Assembly (NCBI GenBank): GCA_029261715.1
Contig: JAJDAT010000020.1
Location: forward strand, 1-64,000
Direction of reading: 5' to 3'
Length of the DNA stretch: 64,000 nucleotides
Source: Nitrospinia bacterium
GTDB taxonomy: Bacteria > Nitrospinota > Nitrospinia > Nitrospinales > JAJDAT01
Shown in pieces: positions 17,364 to 26,155 of the stretch; the stretch's first letter is position 1, and each line of letters starts with the position of its first letter. The translations under genes and the position numbers were made by a program. Under the pieces are notes generated by a model. It saw nothing but the letters and a program-made list of their open reading frames with translations, was not told the DNA's origin and made no database searches.

Positions 17364-18077
17364 ATGGCTGGATTATTTTCTCGGATATTTCAATTAGGAA
17401 AAGCTGAAGCTCATTCTGTAGTCGACGCTATGGAAGATCCTATTAAAATGACTGAACAAGGTATTAGAGATTTGAAAAAGGATTTGCAAGAGTCAATGCA
17501 AAGTTTAGCCCAGGTTAAAGGGGTTACAATGCGCTTGCGCAATGATGCAGAAAATCAAAAGAAGATGTCTGTTTCAATGGAAAGAAAAGCAATGGCTTTG
17601 TTACAAAGCGCTCAGGAGGGAAAAGTAGAGCCGAGCGAAGCAGAACGATTAGCATCTGAAGCTTTGTCGCGAAAAGAAGATGCTAGCCAAAAGGCTTTAA
17701 GTCTTTCTAAAGATTTGCAGAGTCAAGAAGGTATGGCAAACCAACTTCAGAAAAATGTGGAAAAATTGCGATCTACGATTCAAAGATACGAAAACGATTT
17801 AATCACCCTTCGCGCCCGATCTAAAACAGCTAAAGCAACCCGTAAACTAAACGAACAAATTGCTAAGGTAGATTCTGGCGGTACAATTGCTATGCTTGAA
17901 AAAATGAAAGCAAAAGTAGAAGAAGATGAATCGCTTGCAAAAGCTTATGGAGAGATTGCCGATACGGGAGAAGACCTTGACGCCCAAATAGATAAGGCAT
18001 TACAAGGCGGTGGATCAGGTAGTCTTCCTCAATCAGATAGCCTTGCGGCTCTGAAAGCAAAAATGGGAATTTCCTGA
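17364..18077 (+). CDS. pspA: PspA/IM30/Vipp1-family membrane-stress protein
   Basis: 237 residues. It starts MAGLFSRIFQLGKAEAHSVV, the amphipathic membrane-binding helix of the family, followed by EDPIKMTEQGIRDLKKDL and a long coiled coil to about residue 200 with the family segment ENQKKMSVSMERKAMALLQ. PspA proteins are ESCRT-III-like polymers that coat and repair stressed inner membranes. A glycine/serine-rich linker (GGGSGSL) precedes a short C-terminal helix. GAAAGGA about 10 bp before the ATG is the ribosome-binding site. The gene ends one base before the DUF4178 gene, so the two are coupled. No PspF or PspBC homologue is nearby. Confidence 0.9.
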   Translation: MAGLFSRIFQLGKAEAHSVVDAMEDPIKMTEQGIRDLKKDLQESMQSLAQVKGVTMRLRNDAENQKKMSVSMERKAMALLQSAQEGKVEPSEAERLASEALSRKEDASQKALSLSKDLQSQEGMANQLQKNVEKLRSTIQRYENDLITLRARSKTAKATRKLNEQIAKVDSGGTIAMLEKMKAKVEEDESLAKAYGEIADTGEDLDAQIDKALQGGGSGSLPQSDSLAALKAKMGIS

Positions 18078-18078
18078 T

Positions 18079-18630
18079 ATGGCTTGGAACTTTTTTAAGA
18101 AAGATAAAGACAAAGAAGAGCCAGAACTGGATATTAATGATTTAGTTCTTTCCAAAATGAAGCCTGGGTTTCTTGTTGATTATGATATGAAAACATACCA
18201 GGTTATCGGAAAAAACCACTATCAGTGGGAAGAAGGGAATAAAACCCTTGAGTGGGAGTTAAAACAAGGTAGTGAAGTATTATATTTAGAACGAGAAGAG
18301 GAAGACGGGGAAGTTTCCTGGTCTCTTTCTAATAAACTAGCTATTGGAGCGCTCGAAGGAAATATTGCCGATTATATAATTGAAAATGAAGACCCACCAG
18401 AAAAAGTTGTGATGGACGGGGTTTCTTTTTATTTTGAGGAAGATGATATTGGAACCTATCATAAAGGAGATAGTCCTAGAGGACTCCAATTTGTGGTTTG
18501 GGACTATTCCGATGATCGTCAAGAAAAGTCTTTGTCAATTGAGCAATGGGGAGAAACCAAGTTTGACGTTACCGTTGGATTTGAGGTGGAAGAATATCAA
18601 TTTTCCAATATTTTGCCTGGAGCTAATTAA
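18079..18630 (+). CDS. DUF4178 (YjfK-like) protein
   Basis: 183 residues, soluble, acidic. The start of the domain, LVLSKMKPGFLVDYDMKTYQ, followed by WEEGNKTLEWELKQGSEVLYL and a second beta-rich half (GLQFVVWDYSDD...EQWG), matches the DUF4178 pattern, a beta-barrel-like domain found beside PspA genes. Its biochemical role is not known; comparative genomics links it to PspA membrane remodelling. It begins one base after pspA stops. A weak hairpin follows, marking the end of the operon. Confidence 0.75.
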   Translation: MAWNFFKKDKDKEEPELDINDLVLSKMKPGFLVDYDMKTYQVIGKNHYQWEEGNKTLEWELKQGSEVLYLEREEEDGEVSWSLSNKLAIGALEGNIADYIIENEDPPEKVVMDGVSFYFEEDDIGTYHKGDSPRGLQFVVWDYSDDRQEKSLSIEQWGETKFDVTVGFEVEEYQFSNILPGAN

Positions 18631-18631
18631 G

Positions 18632-18660
18632 ACATCTGATAGATGTATTGATTTGATTTT
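18632..18660 (+). terminator. Weak terminator after the PspA cluster
   Basis: ACATCT (18632-18637), loop GAT, AGATGT (18641-18646), then a T-rich tail. The 6-bp AT-rich stem is weak, but it lies in the right place between convergent genes. Confidence 0.4.
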
Positions 18661-18704
18661 TTAAACTAGATTTTGTCTAAAAGACACTGATTGTATTGAA
18701 AAGA

Positions 18705-20750
18705 CTAGTTTTGTTTCTCTCGGCTTTTTTCTAGGTTTTTCATTGCATTTATTGTATTTGGATGGTCGAAACCTAAGATATTTTGAAATGAATTTAAAGC
18801 CTTTTGTAGATATGTTTCGGCAAGAGGGTAGTTTTTCATTTTTAAGTAAAGAATCCCAAAATTGTTTATTGAGGAAGCAATTATTGGGTCTTGTTTTTCG
18901 AAGGTTTTCTCTCTAATTTTTAGAGCTTCGCTTAAAACAAATTCTGCTTCCTTAAAACGGTTTTGTTTGAGGTAAAGATCGGCTAAATTAGTTTTTGCTA
19001 CGGCAATTTCTGGATGTTCTTTTCCTAGGATATTCTCATGAATTTCTAGAGCGTCTGTAAAAAGAGATTCTGCATCTTCAAACCGTTCTTGAGTTTTATA
19101 TAAAAGCGCTAAATTGTTTAGTGAGTGCACTACATCCAGATGCTCATCTCCTAAAAACTTTTCGAATATTTCCAAAGCTTCTTTGTATACTTCTTCTGCT
19201 TTTTGGTATTGCCCAATTTCTCTATAAAAATTGCCTAGATTGTCTAAAGAAATTGCCACATCTGGATGGTCGCCAAAATATATTTTCTTCCATAGCTGGA
19301 TCGTTTCCTGATAAGTTTTTTCGGCTTTTTCATGTTGTTTTCTGACCTTATGATTCCAAGCAAGGTTGCTTAGAGTTGTTGCAACAAGGGAATGTTCTTC
19401 CCCATAACAATTACGCCGTATGGAATACGCTTTTTGAAAAAAAATTTCCGCTTCAGCATAGTCGCCTTGATGATTTAAGTAATAACCTACATCGTTACAT
19501 AAACGCGCTGTTTGAGGTATTTGTAGGCCGAATTTATTTATCCAATTTAGCATGGCCCGAGCGCAGGGAATTAATTCTTCGCAAATCGGCCATGAGGTAA
19601 AATCTGGATCTGGAAACGCGGTTTCAAGAGTTTTTAAGGCTTTTTCAGCCCATAGCCTTGGAGATTCTAACAGGTCTCTAATAGCTTGTTGAACTATGTT
19701 ACTCATCCTAAGGCTTTGTTGGTCTAAACTTTGGTTGAGGATTGAGTATCGGCAAGCAATATCGATTATTTTATCCCAATGTAGATTCCAGTCGGTTTTT
19801 TCTTCTAGATCGTTTTCTAATAAATCTATTTCTTCTTCAAGAAAAACTTCATGGGGAATTAAACGAGAATCAAGGAAAGAGCATAACCGGATCAATTCAA
19901 CGGCCATGGGGCATTTTTTTTGAATCTGTTCTAAAGATAAATTTATAGCTAGAGCTAGGAACTTTGGATAGTCTTGCCTTGTTGTATTCTGCGAAGAGAT
20001 TTCTTTATCTGCAGGCTTAAATAGTAGTAAATATTCTATAAGAGTGATTTTGGTTTCGCGAATATAAGAACCTACTATTTCAATGGCTGGATGAACTCCG
20101 TTTAGCAAATCGTAAATTTGACTCGCTGTATCGACAACCTCTTTTGAAGCTATACTGATACCATCTTTATCGCCAATAATGTTCGATTGCTTTAGAAGGT
20201 GTATAACTCCTTCATCTTTAATATTTCGAACTGAACTGGTAGAAAAAGGATTTTTATTTTTGGGCTTTTGGGAGGATTTTTGATTTATTAAACTTTTTGG
20301 CAGTGTTTGTTCGGTAAGAAAAGAGTAAAGGTTTTCGTAATCTGACTCTAAAAAGAATTGTTTGGATTTTTTGAAAACTGGAGGAATAAAGTTAGTGTCG
20401 GTTTCAGAAGTTAGTACGGGTATAAATTGCTTATTTTTTATCTGACCATGGACGATTTCTAGATCAAGTATCGCTCCCTTCCAATCTTGATTTAAATCTT
20501 CATCAGGTTTTGTGCTAGCAGAAAATTGTTTTAAATAGAATTCTGTAAAAATAATAAGAATAAAATGAGATTCTTTTATTTTTTTTTGCATCCATTGTGA
20601 CCAACCAATTTTGGGAACGTCACTTTCAAATTGATCGATCCAACAATCAATTCCATCGTAGCGCAGTTGATCCGATAAAGCCAAAACGCGGTTCTTATGG
20701 TCTTTTGAATCATGGCTATAGCTAATGAAGACTTTAACCGAGTTTGGCAT
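18705..20750 (-). CDS. SEFIR-TPR protein with remnant STAND core (possible defence protein)
   Basis: 681 residues. Residues 4-145 are a SEFIR domain (a TIR relative): KVFISYSHDSKDH, then DGIDCWIDQFE and GWSQWMQKKI. Residues 146-175 are a lysine/serine linker. Residues 180-345 resemble the C-terminal part of a STAND NTPase: LLNGVHPAIEIVGSYIRETK aligns with the GLPLAL...AGAYI region, followed by a winged-helix stretch (CPMAVELIRLCSFLDSRLIP). No P-loop, Walker B or other nucleotide motif is present, so the NTPase half is missing. Residues 400-675 hold kinesin-light-chain-type TPRs about 42 residues long, with repeated GxxHPDVAxxLNNL patterns. SEFIR/TIR-STAND-TPR proteins are known immune sensors; this one would have to work without ATP. 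Single gene; codon use looks like its neighbours. Confidence 0.75.
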   Translation of the reverse strand: MPNSVKVFISYSHDSKDHKNRVLALSDQLRYDGIDCWIDQFESDVPKIGWSQWMQKKIKESHFILIIFTEFYLKQFSASTKPDEDLNQDWKGAILDLEIVHGQIKNKQFIPVLTSETDTNFIPPVFKKSKQFFLESDYENLYSFLTEQTLPKSLINQKSSQKPKNKNPFSTSSVRNIKDEGVIHLLKQSNIIGDKDGISIASKEVVDTASQIYDLLNGVHPAIEIVGSYIRETKITLIEYLLLFKPADKEISSQNTTRQDYPKFLALAINLSLEQIQKKCPMAVELIRLCSFLDSRLIPHEVFLEEEIDLLENDLEEKTDWNLHWDKIIDIACRYSILNQSLDQQSLRMSNIVQQAIRDLLESPRLWAEKALKTLETAFPDPDFTSWPICEELIPCARAMLNWINKFGLQIPQTARLCNDVGYYLNHQGDYAEAEIFFQKAYSIRRNCYGEEHSLVATTLSNLAWNHKVRKQHEKAEKTYQETIQLWKKIYFGDHPDVAISLDNLGNFYREIGQYQKAEEVYKEALEIFEKFLGDEHLDVVHSLNNLALLYKTQERFEDAESLFTDALEIHENILGKEHPEIAVAKTNLADLYLKQNRFKEAEFVLSEALKIREKTFEKQDPIIASSINNFGILYLKMKNYPLAETYLQKALNSFQNILGFDHPNTINAMKNLEKSREKQN

Positions 20751-20992
20751 AAGGAGTTAGAAAAGCTTTTTAAAAGATACATCAAGATACGAAAACTCTT
20801 AAAATTAATCAACGTTAAATTGATACCGGGATATAAAATTGTGAAGCGTTGACGTTTTTATTTTAGTCAATAATTTAAACACACATTGACGAGTGAAAGT
20901 GTATATAGTTTTGAAAATGATTGAATTTTGGGTTAGTGGCTATTTTATTTTTAATAATTTGAAATTATTTAATATTGGATAAAGGATAAAAA

Positions 20993-21538
20993 ATGTCTAG
21001 ATTACCAATCATTAATCACGAAACAGCAAAAGGTAAAACTAAGGCTCTTTTGGATGAAGTTCAGGCAAACTTTGGAAAAGTCCCTAATATTTTTAGAGTA
21101 ATGGCTAATTCGTCCGCTGTGTTGGACGGTATGTTGAAGTTTAAGGGGGCTTTGGGAGGAGGGGTTTTATCAGAAAAATTAAGAGAACAGATTGCTTTGT
21201 GTGTTGGAGAAACAAATGGTTGTGAATATTGTCTTTCAGCTCATACAGCTATTGGACAAAGTGCCGGTTTGGGGGAAGAAGAAATATATCAGAATCGGAA
21301 AGGTGAATCGGCAGACAAAAAAACTCAAGTCGTATTAAGCTTTGTCCGTAAGGTCGTTGAAAAAAGAGGTTGGATTTCTGATGAAGAGTTAGAAGCTGTC
21401 AGGAGTGTAGGACATAGTGATGAAGAAATTACAGAGATAATAGCAAATATTGCTTTACACAATTTTACTAATTACTTTAATCATATCGCCCAGACTGAAA
21501 TAGATTTTCCTTTGGTTCCAAAATTAGGTTCTAATTGA
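20993..21538 (+). CDS. AhpD-like/carboxymuconolactone-decarboxylase-family protein
   Basis: 181 residues. The motif CEYCLSAH places Cys77, Cys80 and His84 in the CxxCxxxH redox site of AhpD-like peroxidase-related proteins, which reduce peroxides or peroxiredoxin partners. The N-terminal sequence (ETAKGKTKALLDEVQANFGK, VPNIFRVMANS) and C-terminal FTNYFNHIAQTEIDFP are typical of the uncharacterised peroxidase-related subfamily of about 180 residues. It is a single gene. Upstream, TTGAC at 20849 and GTCAA at 20866 form an inverted repeat that might be an operator. Confidence 0.85.
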   Translation: MSRLPIINHETAKGKTKALLDEVQANFGKVPNIFRVMANSSAVLDGMLKFKGALGGGVLSEKLREQIALCVGETNGCEYCLSAHTAIGQSAGLGEEEIYQNRKGESADKKTQVVLSFVRKVVEKRGWISDEELEAVRSVGHSDEEITEIIANIALHNFTNYFNHIAQTEIDFPLVPKLGSN

Positions 21539-21619
21539 GGAATCGAAGTTAGCTAGGTTTTTATAAGAAATATAAATTTTTATACGTTCTTATGATTCAA
21601 TTGAGTGACAAAGAAATTT

Positions 21620-22471
21620 TTATGCAGATTTTTTTGTTGTTTCGGTGTCAGGGTTGGCCATTTTTGCATAGAAATTGGTGCTTTCACGTCGAGAATGTCC
21701 CATGAGGTTTTGTACCGTTGGAACTTTTGCCCCATGTTGTAGAAGAAAAGCTGCAAATGAATGCCGCAACGAATGAGGGGTGGCGTTTTTTTCTACACCT
21801 GATACTTCTAAGGCTGCTTTAAAATATTTTGCGAAAGCTCGGGTAGTTAGTTTGCCGCCTCGTTCGCTTGGAAATAAATAGTCTCCAGGTTCTTTTTTAC
21901 CAATTTGGCGGAGAATCGCATCAGATAAACTTCTTGAAAAAATTGTAGTCCTTCCTTTCCTTCGTTCTCCTTGCCCCTTTACGAATAGATTGTTCGTCCT
22001 TAAGTTTATGTCTTTTACTAGGACTTCTACAAGTTCAGAAACTCGAAGCCCAGCGCTATAAGCTAATTCAATCATTAGTCTGTGTTTCAGATTTTCGGCA
22101 GATAAGGCTACTCTTCGAACTTCTTCAAGAGTTAATAGAACCGGAGTTCTTTCTTTCTTTTGAGGTCGTTCTAATTCGCTTATTGGAAATTTTTGTCCAA
22201 ATACTTCTACCCATAGAAAACGCAAAGCATTAATGGCTTGATCAATAGTGGACCTTGACTTTTTTGTAGAGTTTAGATGTCTTAGGTAATCTTCCAAGTC
22301 GCGATTAGAGGCTTCATGAGGATCCCGTGGCAAAATAAAAAAGAAAAAATTACGAAGTTGTCCTAAATAAGCTTTAACCGTTTGATCTCGGTATTTCCGA
22401 GTATTTAATCTTTCTTCGATAACCTCGTATGGTTTGGAGGCAAATTGGGGAAAAGGAAGCGATGCGTCCAT
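21620..22471 (-). CDS. Tyrosine recombinase (XerC/XerD-like)
   Basis: 283 residues. The N-terminal core-binding domain spans 14-95 and the catalytic domain 108-275. The catalytic residues are R143 (AGLRVSEL), K165 (beta-hairpin VKGQGERRKGR), H233 and R236 (HSLRH), H259 (LMGHS) and Y268 (NFYAKM); the set is complete. Length and motifs fit chromosomal XerC/XerD dimer-resolution recombinases. No att repeats, integron cassettes or phage genes flank it, so a housekeeping role is more likely than integrase. AGGAGAG precedes the ATG at 22471. Confidence 0.85.
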   Translation of the reverse strand: MDASLPFPQFASKPYEVIEERLNTRKYRDQTVKAYLGQLRNFFFFILPRDPHEASNRDLEDYLRHLNSTKKSRSTIDQAINALRFLWVEVFGQKFPISELERPQKKERTPVLLTLEEVRRVALSAENLKHRLMIELAYSAGLRVSELVEVLVKDINLRTNNLFVKGQGERRKGRTTIFSRSLSDAILRQIGKKEPGDYLFPSERGGKLTTRAFAKYFKAALEVSGVEKNATPHSLRHSFAAFLLQHGAKVPTVQNLMGHSRRESTNFYAKMANPDTETTKKSA

Positions 22472-22895
22472 GGAACTCTCCTGGATTAATGGCGAAAAGG
22501 ATAAATCTTAAAACGAGGCGGACCGTAGTTTTTATTTTGGAAATACTAAACGGGCCGTTTGAAAAGCGGATATTGAAATGAATTTTGCGCATATATAATC
22601 AGAAATATAAACGCGGTAATAAAGTCATTAAAATTTTAACAAATTTTATGAAATCGTCAAGGTTATTTATTACGAATAACAAAAAAATCTAAAAGATTTC
22701 AGTATATGCCTTGGTTATGCTGCTCACGATTTTTTAAACTTAAACAATCTTATTTAAAACGATTTATCTTAATATTGAGAAATAAATAACAAAAGACTAT
22801 AATGATCGGTTTTTTAATATTCATACCATTTAGTTCTTAGATTTCGAAAGTTTGAATTTTATTCAATCTATTAAGAAAGTTATTGGAAGCCGTAA
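22472..22895 (+). promoter_or_regulatory. Divergent intergenic region with a strong promoter for the ABC exporter
   Basis: 424 bp without genes. TTGAGA at 22775-22780 and TATAAT at 22798-22803 are 17 bp apart, a near-consensus sigma-70 promoter reading towards the exporter at 22896 and leaving a leader of about 85 bp. The rest is AT-rich; I see no riboswitch, terminator or repeat. Confidence 0.6.
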
Positions 22896-24638
22896 ATGAG
22901 ATATTTTGGAGAAGTTATAAAATACGCTAGGCCATATACAAAAATATTAGTTTTTTCGTTTTTTTGTCTGGTGTTGACTTCAATTATAAGTTTGATACTG
23001 CCTCTCATTGTCAAAAATATGGTTAATGCCGTATTTATTGAAAAAAATGGGGAAGTATTGAATAGTTTGACTGTGGATTTGGTTATTACTATTTTATTTC
23101 AAGTTATTTTCGCTGTTATCCATAATTACGTATTTGGTTATGTCGCTTACAGAGCAGTAACGGATTTTCGAGCGGAAGTGTTTTCACATATACAAAGTTT
23201 ATCGATAAGATTTTTTCAAAATCGTAGAGTTGGCGAAATTTTATCTCGGATGAGTTCCGATATATCGGTTATTCAAAGCGCTATGACAAGTATTCCTGTT
23301 GCCATATTGAGACAGACAATAACTCTTTTTGGAGGTTTAGCTATTATCCTTTATTTGAACTGGAAACTAACCGGTTTAATTATATTAGCTTTACTTCCGT
23401 TGATGGCTTTTGCTCGATTTTTTGGAAAACGTTTAAGAGGTCTTTCAGAAAATGTCCAAGATAAACTTGCCGAATCTTTAACGGTTTTAGAAGAAACTGT
23501 TTCTTCTATATTTACCGTTAAGTCGTATTGTCGTGAAGATTATGAAAATGGTCGATTTAAGAATCAGATCGAAAAGGCTTTTCACGCTTCGTTAGGAAAA
23601 GTTAAAATATCGTCTTTTTTTGGTCCGTTTATTTTGTTTTTGACTTTTTTAGTATCGGGCCTTTTGATTTGGTATGGAGGTCGGCAGGTGATGACTGGCT
23701 CTACAACTCCTGGTGAATTAGCGGCATTCTTTCTTTATGGAATTATTATGGCAGGACCTATTGGGACTGTAATTCGTATATATGCGCAATCGCAAGAAGC
23801 CGCTGGCGCTATGAAGCGTGTAAACGAAATATTGAATGAGAAACCGGACGTGAAAGTTTCTGAAAATCCTGTCTTGTTGCCCGATGCGCGAGGAGAAATT
23901 GAGTTTGAAAATGTTAATTTTAGTTACGATTCGGGCAAATTGATTTTAAATGATATTAGCTTCCGAGTTGCCCCTGGCGAAACTATTGCCCTAGTGGGTC
24001 CAAGTGGAGCGGGAAAATCTACAGTTACTTATCTTCTTCAAAGATTTTTTGATCCAGATTCCGGCAGAATACTTTTTGACGGTCATAATTTAGAAGACTT
24101 GGACCTTAAAAGTTTTTTAAGCCATATTGCTTATGTCCCTCAAGATCCTCAATTATTTAGTGGTACGATTCGTGACAATATACTTTATGGAAAATTAGAC
24201 GCTACTGAAAATGAGCTAATAGCAGCCTCTAAAGCCGCTAATGCTCATGATTTTATCGTTAAAATGGAAGATGGTTACGATAGCCTAGTTGGCGACAAAG
24301 GAATTAAGCTTTCAGGGGGGGAAAGACAAAGAGTTACTATTGCGAGAGCAATGTTGAAGAATCCCAAAGCTCTTATTTTGGATGAGGCAACTTCTTCGCT
24401 AGATAGTCGTTCAGAAAACCTTATTCAAACCGCGTTAGAAACTTTGATGGCTGATCGCACTACTCTAATAATTGCTCATAGGTTGAGCACAGTTCATAAC
24501 GCGGATAAAATTATTGTTTTGGATAAGGGGCGGATAGTCGAAATGGGTAGCCACTCAAGTTTGATGAAAGAGGAAAATCTTTACTACCGATTATATACCA
24601 TGGGAGTTTTAGAGGAATCTTCGCTGTCCGCCGACTAA
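22896..24638 (+). CDS. MsbA-type ABC exporter (fused membrane and ATPase domains)
   Basis: 580 residues, the usual length for a half-transporter that works as a homodimer. Six transmembrane helices fill residues 1-310, including the family pattern HIQSLSIRFFQNRRVGEILS. The ATPase has Walker A GPSGAGKST (near 368), signature LSGGERQR, Walker B ALILDEATSSLD and the switch histidine in IAHRLST. It resembles MsbA, which flips lipid A/core lipopolysaccharide, but no lipid A biosynthesis gene (lpxK, waaA) is adjacent, so a general lipid or drug exporter is also possible. Confidence 0.85.
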   Translation: MRYFGEVIKYARPYTKILVFSFFCLVLTSIISLILPLIVKNMVNAVFIEKNGEVLNSLTVDLVITILFQVIFAVIHNYVFGYVAYRAVTDFRAEVFSHIQSLSIRFFQNRRVGEILSRMSSDISVIQSAMTSIPVAILRQTITLFGGLAIILYLNWKLTGLIILALLPLMAFARFFGKRLRGLSENVQDKLAESLTVLEETVSSIFTVKSYCREDYENGRFKNQIEKAFHASLGKVKISSFFGPFILFLTFLVSGLLIWYGGRQVMTGSTTPGELAAFFLYGIIMAGPIGTVIRIYAQSQEAAGAMKRVNEILNEKPDVKVSENPVLLPDARGEIEFENVNFSYDSGKLILNDISFRVAPGETIALVGPSGAGKSTVTYLLQRFFDPDSGRILFDGHNLEDLDLKSFLSHIAYVPQDPQLFSGTIRDNILYGKLDATENELIAASKAANAHDFIVKMEDGYDSLVGDKGIKLSGGERQRVTIARAMLKNPKALILDEATSSLDSRSENLIQTALETLMADRTTLIIAHRLSTVHNADKIIVLDKGRIVEMGSHSSLMKEENLYYRLYTMGVLEESSLSAD

Positions 24639-24678
24639 GATTTATTTAAGAAAGGTTTATATTTTAAGGCTTAATAAA

Positions 24679-25110
24679 TCAATCTCCTGGATCTGCTCCC
24701 ATCAAAAAACCCTTTAAATGCGCAACTTTATCGGGATCTCCGTTATGATAAATTCGAATCAAAGTATCAACTAACTCTTTTAGATGTTGATCCCTGATAT
24801 TGAATTCCTTTGTTTGTAGAGTTTGGTTATCCTCATATACGTAAGAATGGTCCCCGCCGCCTGGATATTTTCGTTTTCGCATGGTACCCTTATTAATGAG
24901 TAACCAAATTATATCTAGATCAGTGTGTCTGTATAATTTTGCGATAGTGTCTGCAGAAGGCAGTGATTTGTTGTTTTCCAAATCAGAAAGGGAACCTTGG
25001 GAAATACTGATCAAATCAGCTAATTCGGCGATTTTGTAGTTTGAAGACTTTCTCCATTGCCGTAATCTTCCCCCAAGATTATGAGCTATGCCGATTTTCT
25101 TCTCTTGCAT
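24679..25110 (-). CDS. XRE-family (Cro/CI-type) transcriptional regulator
   Basis: About 143 residues from the ATG at 25110, preceded by GGGGA nine bases upstream. A TTG at 25128 is open but lacks a ribosome-binding site. The helix-turn-helix occupies residues 9-68, with the signature ISISQGSLSDLENNKSLPS and AKLYRHTDLDIIWLLINKG. The C-terminal 70 residues are a short acidic helical tail without the LexA-type peptidase of phage CI repressors. Ligand and targets unknown. It is convergent with the ABC exporter and has a 430-bp upstream gap. Confidence 0.75.
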   Translation of the reverse strand: MQEKKIGIAHNLGGRLRQWRKSSNYKIAELADLISISQGSLSDLENNKSLPSADTIAKLYRHTDLDIIWLLINKGTMRKRKYPGGGDHSYVYEDNQTLQTKEFNIRDQHLKELVDTLIRIYHNGDPDKVAHLKGFLMGADPGD

Positions 25111-25292
25111 TAGTAAATCCCCGCACAAGATAAGCCGTCTTAGATAAACGGGCTAGTTATTAAAATGGTAAAAAAGTTGGTATTACCTTTTTTTTGCCAC
25201 GAAAAATTCGTTTACAGATTCGACTCAGTTTAACTTTGTTCCGATTTGCTAAACCATCGGCAGTTTATTATGATTCTTAGAAACCCGCAAGC

Positions 25293-25320
25293 AAAAATAC
25301 CCAATTTTGGGGTATTTTTT
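25293..25320 (+). terminator. Terminator-like hairpin in the gap before the YdbL-like gene
   Basis: AAAAATACCC (25293-25302), loop of seven, GGGTATTTTT (25310-25319), running into T. It looks like an intrinsic terminator, yet the genes on both sides diverge from it, so it would end an unseen short transcript or act as an attenuator for the gene at 25543. The rest of the 25111-25542 gap is AT-rich with no other clear feature. Confidence 0.5.
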
Positions 25321-25542
25321 AAATAAAATAAAATTATCGGGTTTCTTAATTAACAATATTCGAGCGGAATTCTCTAATTTTATCAGATATAAAGCTTTAT
25401 AGACATCAATTATTTCCGAATGGATTACTTTTTTGTAAAAAATATCAAGTAACTTATAATAAGGTTTAGTCTAAACCGTAAGTTTATTTTCGTTAAAATG
25501 AAATTTATCGATCAACTCCTATAATTCTTCTTTGTACGAAAT

Positions 25543-26127
25543 ATGAAATCAATTCAAATAAAATTATCATTATCTTTTTTGATTGGGGCAATTTTATTAT
25601 TTTCAGCCTGCGGTAAGTTAGTCGACGTTAATGTTACTGTTATTGATCAAAAGACGGCTTTAGAAAACCAAATTTTGGGTAGTTATGAAGAACTTGGCAA
25701 TGAAATGGTTTTGTTAGCTTCCGTAAGATCGGTTGACGAAAATGGAAAACTTAAACCAGTTACTAAGACTCCTCCTGCAAAATTAAAAGCAATTAAAGCA
25801 ATGCAAAGAATGGAGTTTAATCGAGACGATATTCAAAGGTTTAAGGAGATGGGTATTGCAGGAGAAAAAAACGATGGTTTTCTGATTTTTTTTGAAACGG
25901 AAAAAACTCAAAAAGATTTACAACTTAAGGCATTTTCTCAAACTATTATTAATGAAGAAAATGAAGATAGGGAAACAACATTAAACAGAGTTATTGCTAC
26001 AAATATACGTTTTTCTCCCAAAGACTTACCTAAAGTTAAAAAGGTTTATGCAAATCTTAATAGAGATAATGCCCTTCCCGGCGAAAAAATACAGCTGGAA
26101 GATGGGGCTTGGACAGTAAAGAAATAG
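25543..26127 (+). CDS. Lipoprotein, probably DUF1318/YdbL-like
   Basis: 194 residues. Signal peptide with lipobox LFSAC (Cys23), so the mature protein is lipid-anchored. VNVTVIDQKTALENQILGSYEEL comes just after the anchor, and a later stretch holds an RFKEMGIAGEKNDGFL element like the G-x-GE-x-xDGxL motif of YdbL (DUF1318) proteins. In Escherichia coli ydbL sits with yhdP-related ydbH and ynbE; neither is seen here, so the role is unclear. The positions of the motifs make the DUF1318 call reasonable but not certain. Confidence 0.6.
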   Translation: MKSIQIKLSLSFLIGAILLFSACGKLVDVNVTVIDQKTALENQILGSYEELGNEMVLLASVRSVDENGKLKPVTKTPPAKLKAIKAMQRMEFNRDDIQRFKEMGIAGEKNDGFLIFFETEKTQKDLQLKAFSQTIINEENEDRETTLNRVIATNIRFSPKDLPKVKKVYANLNRDNALPGEKIQLEDGAWTVKK

Positions 26128-26155
26128 TTTTTTTATTTAACTTCAAGTAAATACC

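Noticed and set aside
20886-20907. Second promoter before the AhpD-like gene (TTGACG with TATATA)
   Set aside because: The two hexamers are only 10 bp apart, too close for sigma-70.
21620-25110. Tyrosine recombinase plus XRE regulator as a prophage or genomic island
   Set aside because: No att repeats, no phage structural or lysis genes, and ordinary genes between them; the recombinase is of Xer length and motif type.
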